Shown: piece by piece, positions 37,947-48,947 of the stretch
How the letters are laid out: each line of letters starts with the position of its first letter
How positions within the stretch are numbered: position 1 is the first letter of the stretch
Assembly (NCBI RefSeq): GCF_020379485.1
Contig: NC_063452.1
Location: 38,020,650 to 38,084,649 of the forward strand
DNA: 64,000 nt
Source: Brassica napus
Taxonomy: Eukaryota > Streptophyta > Magnoliopsida > Brassicales > Brassicaceae
Reading direction: 5' to 3'
Program-made: the position numbers and the translations under genes
Notes under the pieces: generated by a model
Databases searched by the model: none
Told to the model about the DNA's origin: nothing
The model's input: only the letters and a program-made list of their open reading frames with translations

Positions 37947-39512
37947 TGATATTGCTCAAATTAACTTCAAACAACTCTCTAAAACAAGAGTGTCATCGTA
38001 GTACTAAATGATCAGATCCACAGGGACCGGAGATCACACAATAGACTTATTTCAAGCTAAGATAAGCCAAAAATATGAAAACAATAAAACAGTGCAGAAA
38101 GTAAATAGATAGGTAGATAGGCAAAATGTTAGATTCAAATTAAGATATTTCAAACAGGTAATCATAACTCAAATCTGCAGTTGCTTAGGGTTTTATTAAG
38201 ATTTATCCTAGAACTCGAATTCATAAATAAGATATCTAGATCTCGCTGCGAGTCTAATAAGATGCCTAAACTATCATATGCAACCTCTCATTGTGGATCT
38301 AATTAATTTACACAAGCTTTAATGTTCCAATTCGATATGTTCATTAAGTTTCCTAGCCAACCCTCGTTGTGTTTATCAAATTATCCCAGCAGGATTTAGT
38401 TCAGGAGTCGAACCCACCCTTGCAGTTGTCGATTATCCTATGATCAGGTTTCTTGTTAGCTATTCTAGAGTACAAGCAATAAGAACAATTTTGATGAAGG
38501 AAGCAAGAAGATTGCCCTAACAGTTCTATAAATCACAAGTTCATGAAAGCCCTAAAATTTTTAAAATCTAACAAGAAGATTATTCAGACATGATAGATGC
38601 ACACTTTATCATATAATAAATAAAATTCAAAGATAAATCCACAGGAGAAAGCGTAGCCGTCTACAATGGCTTAGAATACATAATATAAGGTTTAAGACAC
38701 ATTATGGTCTCTTTTGTAAATAAGAGAAACTTCTGGGCCAAAGTGAAATTCTTGGAAGTTGATAAAAACTTGTTGGCCTTAGACCATGAGGAGTGTCATT
38801 TGACACCCACATTGGTGTCGTTCGACACTAGGATACAACCTTAGCAACTTCCTCTCACGCATCAGATGGACAACTCTTCAGTAAAACGAGCATAACTATT
38901 GATCCAACCGTTTGTTGACCTCAAACCGGTGGCATTGGAAAGATAAATCAAAGCTCTATCTTGTGTCAAAATATGAGCTCAATATTACAGTGGGAAATCC
39001 TCTATCCATATCTAAACTCTGAAAAATCTGCGCAGTTCTGCATCTCTAATTGCTCTAGAATCTCCAAAGTTGCCCAAAACGTACCTAGACCATGTATAAC
39101 ACAAACCAACACCAAAAAAACCCCAAACATATAATATAGACTCTAAATAGAACTATATTGTGGTCTAAAAGTGTGGTAAAACCATGGTATATTAACTCCC
39201 TCGAGCAAATCATAGAGTGAACATGTGGAAGAAGGTTTTAAAAAGCAGAGAATCACCTTTGTTTATAACAATCAACATCACCTATGCAATGTTGCAAGCC
39301 ACATCAAATCAATACCAACTTTAAAGGCACTTCCATGTACTTAGCATTAACTTAGAAACTTGACCATCCAGCCCACAACTCACTAGATACGATTTAACAT
39401 ACCCCTTTACTAACAATGTGTAGGCTTTATATTGGGAGTATCGATCAAAGGACCCATGAACTCTTACCCCAGCAGGTATTTGGACACACATGCAGTCTAC
39501 TCTGGTTCTTTT

Positions 39513-39570
<58 letters not shown>

Positions 39571-41720
39571 TGCTTCACTGAGTCAGTGTCTCCCTTCTTT
39601 GATGGGTATCATTTTATTTTATTTTAACTGAATGAGATTTTTGAGATTTTTGGATAGGCTTCCATGCATTAAGCTCTAATGTTTGCAACCAGCTCTTATT
39701 CACTTCTTCTTGACCTCTCTCTCTTTTTATACATTTGTTTTCTTTTTCCCAGAAGGGGAAAGAGAGGGGAACCATAAACACATAAAGTTTTACCTTCCAG
39801 ACGTGCATGAGGAATCTTATCCAAGACAAGCGATTTGATGTACATTAGGTTGGAGGTCAGCTTTGCTTCCTTTAGACACTCATAGTAATGGTGGATGTTA
39901 CTCAAAGGTCGATCTACCTTGGTGTTTCCATTCAGTACACTCTATAGTCAATAATTCAAAGAATGGTGCTAGAGAGTGGTTAGGCAGTATGTTGCAAGAA
40001 AAATTTCATCATCCGCAATGACTCTGTTTTGACTCAATAAAACTACATAACTGACACTTAAAACAAAACACAATGTCAGTAGACACCTCCCGTAGACTTA
40101 AACAACACTGTCCCCAGGCAAAATAAATAAATAAAAGCTGTAAAAATGTAACGAGGAAAAATCGGGTCATAGTGTATATCGACACATATAAGTGCCGATC
40201 GATGCTCATGTGATGCAATTTCGACCGACACGCACCGGTTGTCGATCAATGTTGGTATCTTAACTCGTCTTCCTCAAATCTTTTTCTGATGAACAATGTT
40301 GCTCGATTCTGCTACAGTGTCGTTTGACACATTGTCAAAATGGTGTTGATCGCTTCTTAGAGTGTGTCGTTCGACACTAACCTCTTAGACTTACTGATCA
40401 CATGACTAAATTATTTTTCTTGCCGCTGCTAATGCTGTAGGGGACGACAATAAGTAAACAAACAAACTAAAGACTTAGACTAAACTCTACACCTAATATA
40501 ATGGTGAATCAATCAGTCACCGGAAACAGCGCCAAATTTGATATTGCTCAAATTAACATCAAGCAACTCTCTCAAATTAAAGTTTCATTGTATTACTTAA
40601 GGATCAAATCCACATGGACCGGAAATTACATAATAGACTTATGGTTTCTAGCTAAGCTAAGCCAAAAATATGAAAATAATAATACAATGTAGAAAGTAAA
40701 AGATAGGTAGATATGGAAAGCGTTAGATTCAAAGATATATCAATCTGGTAATCAGAACTCAAATCTATAGTTGCTTAGGGTCTTATTAAGATCTATCCTA
40801 GAACTTGAATTCATAAGTAAGATATCCAGCTCTCGTTGTGCGTCTAATCATATGCGTAAACTATCAGACCCAACTCTCGTTCTGGATCTAATTATTCTAG
40901 ACAACCATTAATGTTCATAGTCGATATGTTCACTAAGTTCCTAGGCCAACTCTCGTTGTGTCTCTCAAATTAGCTCAACAGGATTTAGTTCAGGTGTCGA
41001 ATCCACTCTTGCAGTTTTTGATTATCCTATGATCAGGTTTCTAGTTAGCTATTCTAGAATACAAGCTATAAGAACAATACTGATGAAGGAAGCAAGAAAA
41101 TTACCCTAGAAGTTCTATAAACCACAAGTTTATCAAAGCCCTAAAAATTTCTAAATCTAACAAGATGATTATTCAGACATGATAAATGCAAAAATAATCA
41201 TAGAATGAATAAACTTCAAAGATAAATCCACATGAGCTCCAAGAAGACTTCTGAAGGATTTCTTCTCTTCTCTCCAAATTGAAAAACCAAATTAAAAAGC
41301 GTAGCCGTCAACAATGGCTTAGAAATTATAATATAGGGTTTAAGAAACGTCTGGTCTTTTTTGTAAAATGAGAGAAACTTCTGGGCCAAAGTGAAATTCT
41401 TGGAAGTTGATAAAAAAAACTCGTCGAGCTTTGATCAGGAGAGTGTCGTTCGACACACACATTGGTATCGTTCGACACTAGGACACAACCTCAACAACTT
41501 TCTCTTGCGCAATAGACAGACCACTCTTCAGTACAACATGCATAACTTTTGATTCAACTGTCTGTTTGACCTTAAAACAGTAGCATTCGAATGCTAACGC
41601 AAAGCTCTATTTTGTACCTAGACCCCACAATAAAACACCAAAATGACTCCAAACATATAATATAGACTCTAAATAGAACTTATACCATGGTCCAAAAATG
41701 GTAAAAACTATGGTATATCA
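37947..41720 (-). mobile_element. Non-autonomous Athila-like LTR retrotransposon (LARD-like), 3.77 kb
   Basis: Two direct repeats, 37947-39194 and 40539-41720, are the LTRs. Each starts TGATATTGCTC; one ends ATGGTATATCA and the other ATGGTATATTA. On the minus strand, the right LTR is followed by AATTTGGCGCTGTTTCCG, close to the TGGCGCCGTTGCCG primer site complementary to tRNA-Asp. A purine tract GAGGGAGT abuts the left LTR. Flanking 5-mers are TCTTT/CCTTT. The 1.34-kb interior has no gag or pol, only short frames and a (TC)n run. It disrupts the LINE endonuclease. LTR divergence is substantial, so it is not recent. Confidence 0.85.
39515..39568. repeat. (TC)n microsatellite
   Basis: About 27 uninterrupted CT dinucleotides in the interior of the LARD-like element. 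Confidence 0.98.
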
Positions 41721-44574
41721 CCTTTCAAAAAAACTCGGTAGGAGAGGTTTCAAAGTTGACAAGTGGTGGATTGGCAAGGATTCCAAGACACAATTTTTTA
41801 AGGTTGGAAAGATATAGAGGCTTTTAATGAAAAGATCTTCTTGAGCAATCAAGAAGTGTCAAAGTCTCTTCTCCTCTCCTGGTGGAAACGTTCAAATCCA
41901 TTTAATTCAAAGAAAATATCAAATAGATAAAAGACCAGCAATAGCATGCACAACTTAATGAAAATTTCTCCATTGAGGCAATTTCAAATCTCCAATGAAA
42001 TTTATGCACATATTTTACAGATGAAGAACTCTATTGGAAACAAAAATTTGAGCAACCTGGTTAAAATAAGGGGACCAAAAAAAAAAATTCTTCCATGCTA
42101 CCTAAAATTAACGTAGGGAAAGAAAGAAGTAAGGCTACTAAGCTTTAGAAACCGAATGGCTCCTGGGCAGAGACCGCAGCCAATATTGGAAGGTGGTGAC
42201 TGGATACTTCCAAACTTTTTTCACTTCTTCACATCCTTCCGATTTTGAAAAATCCCACCAGTATATTACTGACAAGAAAAGCCTGGCGATGAATGATAAA
42301 ATTACAAAAATTCCATCTGATGATGAGATACAAAAACAGTTTCTTACATAAACCCCGACAAAGTGTCAGTGCCAGATGGAATGGCGAGTTTTTTCTTTCA
42401 AAAGTATTAGGGCCTCATAGCGGAAGTGACACGCCAAAATGTCAAAGACTTTTTCGGATCAGTGCCATTGACCTCGCCTGAAACAGACTAATATTTGCCT
42501 CATCCCCAAGATGGAATACCTTAGTGAGATGTCTGAATTACGTCCATCAATCTTTGTAACGTCGGCTATAAAATCATCCCAAAGATAATGAGCAAGCATT
42601 TAAAATGCTGCCGCCCAAATCTGATATCGAACACTTAGTCAGCCTTGTGGCTAGACGTCTGATCACGGACAGTATCTTGGTCTCCTATGAACTCTTTCAA
42701 GCTCTCAGGATGAATCCAAGCTGCAAAATGAACATTTGTGGAAATCAAGACTGATATGAGCAAATCTTTTGACTGAGTTGAATGGACATTTTTAGAGGCT
42801 CTCTTATTAAATATATGTTTCCGTGAGAGGTGGGTATCTTGGATCCGAATTTGCCTCTCTTCAGTATCTTATTAGTTTCTCCTGAATGGAGAACCGACAG
42901 GCAGCATCTCCCCATCCAGAGGCATCCACCAGGGTTATCTTCTATCTCTTTTCATCTTCATCATTCTAACGGAAGCTCCCATATCCCAACTGAAAGGGGC
43001 TGAGGGAAGGTAGGATAGTCAGATTAAAAATAGCCGTGGGAATTCTGCTAGTATCTCACTTCTCTTTGCATATGATAGTTTATTCTTTTGCAAATTAAAT
43101 GTCCTGCAATGTGCAGAGTTGTGAGGATTAAATAACTTCGGTTGAGCCTCAAGCCAGTAATTGATTGTTTCAAATGATTATATCCACTTTTGGCAGTAAA
43201 GTTTCCACGAACATTAAATCGTACTTAAAGCAAACACTTGGTATAGTAAAATAAGGAGGCATTGGAGTCTATCTTGGTTTGCCAAACAAAATGTGTGGCT
43301 CCAAAAATCATGAATTTTCTTTTATCCAAGACATACTAAATAATCATATAAACTCCTGGTCGGCGAAATTTCTCTTGAAAGGAGGCAAAGCAGTTTTGAT
43401 CAAGTCAGTCATCCAAGCATTTCCGACTTACATAATGTCATGTTTTCTACTGCCACAAGAGATTATTTTGAGACTTACGAGTGAAATCTCACGCTTTGAT
43501 GGAGTACGGAACTGAAAAATCTCCACTGTATCGTCTGGAAGAAAATTTGTTTACCTCAAGAGAAGGGCGGGCAGGGATCCAGGACTTCAAAAACTTTAAT
43601 ACCACACTCCTTATGAAGCAACATTGACAATTAATTCATTGTCCCTCCTCTATCCTAGCACGCATCCTTATAGGAAGATATTTCTGCCTTTTAAACGCTG
43701 TAGAGGTCACCAAGGCGAGCTTGTCGTCTTTTGTATGCTAGAGTTTGATGGTTGATAAACCCTTATCAAAGCAGAACTTTGTAAGTAAATTGGTTCATGA
43801 CTCAATACACTTGTGTGGTCAAACCCATGGATCCTAATAAACCTGACAAGATTGGCTACGCCCCTTAGCCCCATAGTATACCATGACTTATGTGTCAGCA
43901 ATCTGATTGACCTGACCCACTCTCGAGAGAAAGGAACTGATTCTTTACAAAGCCTAGTGGTTCCATATGAAATTCTGCTGATTCGTAGCCTGAAACCAAC
44001 CCGGTCGCAAAGGATATACAAGTACTGTTGGAGCCACACGAAGTCAAGGGTTTACTTGGTAAAATCAGGATACACTTTTTCGATAAACTTAGAGGCATCA
44101 AAGGAGATGCCCCATATATCAGAACCTTGCACCACTATCTTAAAATCCAAGGTGTGGCTGATTAAAACTCTGAGGAAGATCAAGCATTTTATGTGACACG
44201 CACTATCAGATTGTATTCCGGCATGCAACCAACTTTCAGATCGTCACTTCAGCACTGACAAGAATTTCCCTAGGTGTGGAGCTGACGAGGAAACTGTTAA
44301 CCAAATGTCTTTTGAATGCCCACCCTCTATCTAAGCTTGGGCTTTAGCTTGTGCACTTTTCTCTTTGGATGCTTTCTTGTGTACCTCGATTTATAGTAAT
44401 CTTACCTTCTATTCTAACGTGCCAAAAATCAAGGTATTCTAGTTTCGATCCTCTTAAATTTGCCATTGATCTTGTCGTATCTTTGGAAATCACGAAACAA
44501 AAAAATCTTGAACGGAAAATTTTGGAAACCCGTCTTCTTAACTAGGAATCTTGGGTCACCATTTGGTTCAACCA

Positions 44575-44815
44575 TTTTCAAAGGATGTTGAAGTATTTAA
44601 GATGTTATCTGCATTCTATTATTATTATTTTTTGTTTTAAGTGAATAATGTAGCAATAATAATGTTGAATTTTTTTTATTTCTTTAATTTATTTATAATC
44701 AAAAGACTTTGTTATACGAAAACATTTTATTCTAAAGAATATTAAAAGCATCAATAATATTAGAAGTTTCAGTTTTGGACATTTTGGCCTTTTGTCCCAA
44801 ACCAAACTAGACATT
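44575..44815. other. AT-rich spacer
   Basis: Nothing recognised between the LINE debris and the SINE. Confidence 0.4.
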
Positions 44816-44829
44816 CCTTCAGTCTTTTT

Positions 44830-45085
44830 TTTTTTTTTTTTTTTTTTAACCAGGTTTCCTGCCACTCATCGACAGGGCGACGGCCAACAGGGCGATATAA
44901 CCCGTACATTGGCACCCGTACATCGAGAGCTCAGACTAGCCACGTGGGTGTCCAAACGGAGCTCCACGTGTTGGCTCTTGGACGCTGCAGCCCGCATGTG
45001 AAATCCGCAGTGGCCGGGAATCGAACCCAGGTGGCGGTACTCACAGCTGTGAGCCCTTTACCACCAGAGCTAGATGCCCCGGTTA
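44830..45085 (-). mobile_element. tRNA-derived SINE, minus strand, exact 14-bp TSD
   Basis: CCTTCAGTCTTTTT flanks the insert at 44816-44829 and 45086-45099. A T run (44824-44848) is the poly(A) tail on the minus strand. On that strand the head reads GGGGCATCTAGCTCTGGTGG (A box) and GGGTTCGATTCCCGG (B box, plus-strand 45016-45030). Non-coding. Confidence 0.9.
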
Positions 45086-45099
45086 CCTTCAGTCTTTTT

Positions 45100-45831
45100 C
45101 GTATAGAGTATAGAGAGAAATCTTTGTATCGAGTATATAGAGCAATCTATTAAGGACATTTTTTTTAAATATGCTCCTTCAGAGATTTGAACGCATGCAT
45201 TTCCACCCTTCAAAGGGGACACTATAACCACAAAACTAAAGTAAATATTTCAATATCATTACACATTTGAAAATATGTATATACTATTATGCTTCTTCAG
45301 CTTCTCCAACAAAAAATTTGGTGATGGTTGTTTTTGATTTATAGAAATACATTAACATGTTTTGTTAATTATTATACCTTTAATAAAATTATATTATACT
45401 AAAATATGTATAAATTATACAAAATTAAATATACTCAATTTTTTGAAACAATTTATAAAGTTTTAGTATATAATTATTTTTAATTTGTAAAAACTGAATG
45501 GCATTTTTAAAAATTAATATTACTATATGTTTATTTTTATACTTTTGGTTATTTTTTAATGTGTCTAATATTTTTTTTAAACAAATATCACAGTGAAAGA
45601 AAGATAAAAAGCCTCTTAACACAACCAACATTTAGAAAAAAATATCACAAATATATTATATTAATTTTGAAAAATAAAAAAAAATCCTATTTAAGTTTTA
45701 AAATTTTAAAATAATATATATAAAAAGTTTTATTAATAGTTTCAAAATTTTAAGTATATTTAATTTTATATAATTATAAATACTTTATTAACTATATTTT
45801 AGTTAGACAATTATTTCAAATAGCCTTTTTT
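45100..45831. other. AT-rich intergenic DNA
   Basis: No gene or element signature recognised. Confidence 0.4.
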
Positions 45832-45839
45832 AAGTTTTT

Positions 45840-46985
45840 GGGAGAAATTACTTCTTTACCACTTTCATACTACTACTTTTCATTTTTACCACCACTAAAG
45901 GGACATTTTCAATAATACATTCTTCACTAAGTGGCAAAAGACTCTTATGCCCATATTTTTATATATATGATAAATAAATATTTAAATAAATAAAAATCTA
46001 AAAAAAAAAAAAATAATTTTTTTATTTTTTCTCTGAATTATACTATTTCAAAATTCAAACTCTAAACCCTAAACCATCAATCATAAACCTTTTTTTTTTG
46101 AAATAAACCCTAAACCCTGAATCATCAACTCTAAACCATAAACCCCGAAACATCAACTCTAAACCCTAAACCCTAAACCTTCAACTCTAAACCCTAAAAT
46201 ATCAACTCTAAACCCAAAACCCTAAACTTCAACTCTAAACCCTAAACCATCAACACAAAACCCTAAACTATCAACACTAAACCCTAAACCCTAAAAAGTA
46301 AACTCTAAACCCTAAACCCTAAAAAATTAACCCTAAACCCTAAAACATCAACTCTAAACCCTAAACTCTAAACCTTCAACTCTAAACCCTAAACCTAAAT
46401 CCTAAACCCTAAACCCTAAACCCTAAAACCCTAGAGTTGATGTTTTAGGGTTTAGATTTGAAGATTTAGGGTTTAGGGTTTACGTTTAGGGTTTAGAGTT
46501 GATCTTTTAGGGTTTAGATTTGAAGGTTTAGGGTTTTAGGGTTTAGGGTTTTAGGGTTTAGGGTTTATGTTTAGGGTTTAGAGTTGATGTTTTAGGGTTT
46601 TGATTTGAAGGTTTAGGGTTTAGGGTTTAGAGTTGATGTTTCGGGGTTTAGAGTTTAGAGTTGATGTTTCATGGTTTAGGGTTTAGGGTTTAGAGTTGAT
46701 GATTTAGGGTTTGGAGTTGATGTTTTAAGTTCAGATTTAGGGTTTAGAGTTTACGTTTAGGGTTTAGAGTTGATGTTTTAGGGTTTAGGGTTTAGAGTTG
46801 ATGTTTCAGGGTTTAGGGTTTAGAGTTGATGTTTTAAGTTTAGATTAGTTAACCGTATGTTTTTTTTGTCAAAAGTAATCAAAAAGTTATAAATGTCTTT
46901 TACCATTCATCAAAGATGAAGGTAAAAGTGGTTAGTGTAAACATGAAAAGTTGTACTTTGAAAATGGTATTTTTGGTAATTTCCC
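45840..46985. mobile_element. Fold-back element (MULE-like ends) filled with telomere-like repeats, 1146 bp
   Basis: The left end GGGAGAAATTACTTC and the right end on the minus strand GGGAAATTACCAAAA form long inverted repeats. Inside them, CTACTTTTCATTTTTACC is mirrored by the right arm's ACTTTTCATGTTTACAC. Eight-base duplications AAGTTTTT lie at 45832-45839 and 46986-46993. The core is a head-to-head array of CCCTAAA-type units. It has no ORF. Ends and duplication suggest a non-autonomous Mutator-like fold-back element; the superfamily is an inference. Confidence 0.72.
46060..46840. repeat. Telomere-like AAACCCT repeats, inverted at about 46435
   Basis: From 46060 to about 46430 the plus strand reads degenerate AAACCCTAAACC units often punctuated by ATCAACTCT. 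From about 46436 to 46840 it reads TTTAGGGTTTAGAGTTGATG, the same unit inverted. The spacer at the turn is only a few bases (ACCCTAGAGTTGATG). Higher-order units of roughly 20-30 bp are visible, unlike the pure 7-mer of true telomeres. Confidence 0.9.
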
Positions 46986-47204
46986 AAGTTTTTGTCACAA
47001 AAATAGCTATCAAAAAGAAAAATGACTAAAATAGTCATTCTTATTTTTCTTATTTTTTTTTTTTTAATTTGAAACTCTATCCTCAAAATCTTACCCCTTA
47101 ACTCTAAATCATAAGTCTAGATTAGTTAATCCTATGATATAAATGTATTTATATCCTTTTGTAAAACTTCTTTTAGTCATTTTCATCCTCCATATTTGAA
47201 ATTT

Positions 47205-48735
47205 CACTATTTAAAACTTCAAATTTAAAGTTTCATATTTTTATTTGCATTTTGTTCCTTACAATTACACATCATATATATAATTCTTAAATATTTTATT
47301 GTTTATCGTATTAATGCTTGAAAATTTAAATCTCATAAAAATTTCATTTTTTTATAAATTCAAGTTTTACACATAAAATTAAATAAAAATTTAAAATAAG
47401 ATTTAAATTTTTAAAACTAGATTTAGAAAACAATAATACAAAAGAAACTTAACAACAAATTTTTTTTAAAGAAAATTACATGAAGACATAATACATTATT
47501 TTGCTTGAAGTTTAATATTAATTATGTTATTTTTATTTAAAATTTATATTTTAATATAAAATTTTATTAACTAATATTGGTGTAATATTTTTATATATGT
47601 GCTTAGTTATTTACAAAAGTTTTATAAATTTACATTAATAATAAAAAATATAAGGACCATAATATGAAATAAAAATAGTTTTGAAGATAATTTTGAAATT
47701 TTCCTTTTGGAGAAGAACACATTCAAACTTCAAATATAGAGTTTTTGAAACTTCATAAAGGAACTTCATAAAGGAACTTCAAATTTGAAATTTTGAAGAG
47801 TGAAACTCTGTATTTGAAGTTTCACTACTCAAAACTTCAAATTTGAAGTTTCATATTTTTATTTGCATTTTGGTCCCTACAATCACACATCACCTTTATA
47901 ATTCATAAATATTTTCTTGTTTATTTTTTTAATCCTTAAAAAAATTATATCTCATATATATTTTAATTTTTGTTTACAGATTTTAAATTTTACCCATAAA
48001 ATTAAATATAACTTTAAAATAAGATTTAAAATATTTTAAACTAGATTTAGACAACAATGATATACAAAAGAAACTTAACAAATTTTTTAAAAAAATTACA
48101 TGAAGACATAACTATTACAAAAATTTAAATATTACAACAACACTAATAGTCAAGTAAGTTTTATCTGTAACCTTCAAAATTTTCAAATACTGTCCAAATT
48201 TTTTTGTGTAAACGAAGATGGTTGTTATTGTTGTTTTTGATGTCTTTTTCGTACAATTATTAATTGTTCATATCGAATATATTTACGAGTATTAACATCA
48301 TCAAAAATAAATTAGTCTTTTAGCAATATTTTATGTTTTTCTTTTACTTTCTTGTTCCGATCTTATGTATTTATAAGTATCAAGATCATCCGATTTCAAC
48401 AATTTTTAACTCGTAATCTACAAAGTAAAAATGAGGAGAACCATTTTACTTCGAAATGCACTAATAGATCATATATGCATTTCGAAAATCATTTTATGGA
48501 ATAATATGATATTTTGTTTGAAGTTTAATATTAATTAAGTTATTTTTATTAAATTTTTATAGAGTATTTTATTAATTAATATTGTTGCATATGTTTATAT
48601 ATATATGCTAGTTATTTACAAAAGTTTTATGAATTCAAATTAGTTATGACAAATATAAAATTCATATTATAAAATACAAATAGTTTTGAAGTTGAATTTG
48701 AAGTTTTGTTTTTGGAGAAGAACAACTTTAAACTT
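47205..48735. repeat. Direct duplication of an AT-rich module
   Basis: A module beginning TCACTATTTAAAACTTCAAA at about 47205 and running to GTTTTGAAG..GGAGAAGAAC at about 47720 recurs from about 47820 to 48735. Shared words include TTTGCATTTTGKTCC, ACTAGATTTAGA, AAGAAACTTAACAA, TACATGAAGACATAA and GAAGTTTAATATTAATTA. The second copy has extra sequence at about 48120-48500. Between copies there is a short repeat of GAACTTCATAAAG. Non-coding; origin unknown. Confidence 0.75.
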
Positions 48736-48947
48736 CAGAAACTTCGAATAGAGTTTCTTTTTTTAAATGGTGTTACAGAGGGGTTTTGTGCAAAATAATT
48801 TTCATTTGTAAAAAGATAATAAATAAAATAAATGATGACGTGTCAAGGCATTATCCTGATCGCTTCGCATCTTCGTCACTACTCCCAACGTTGATTCATT
48901 TCTTTCTGCTTTGAATTTGAAAAGATTAATCCGATTAAATTTCAAAG

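Larger units (their letters stand above)
37500..44570 (+). pseudogene. L1-type LINE ORF2, decayed and split by an LTR element
   Basis: Endonuclease pieces are at 37510-37940: IEVTIEGRVVFINSIYGDLV and, in another frame, GKVHCRVDRAVGNEDRQHYF then YLRLWGSDH. The LTR element 37947-41720 interrupts. After it come KFDKWWIGKD-like sequence (41747-41780), RT core debris (42400-43150; NICLIPKM and LISFS words) and a clear C-terminal RT segment at 43279-43515 (NSWSAKFLLKGGKAVLIKSV, FPTYIMSCFLLPQEI). Then zf-RVT/RNase-H-like fragments follow to about 44570. Stops and frameshifts are frequent throughout, so the element is old. Boundaries are approximate, and no tail or target duplication was found. Confidence 0.8.

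Noticed and set aside
37814..38011. Small gene with MGKVHCRVDRAVGNED
   Set aside because: It is a piece of the LINE endonuclease that runs into the LTR at 37947.
46060..46840. Interstitial telomere from an ancient chromosome fusion
   Set aside because: The array lies symmetrically within inverted element ends with 8-bp duplications, and its units are irregular with ATCAACTCT inserts.
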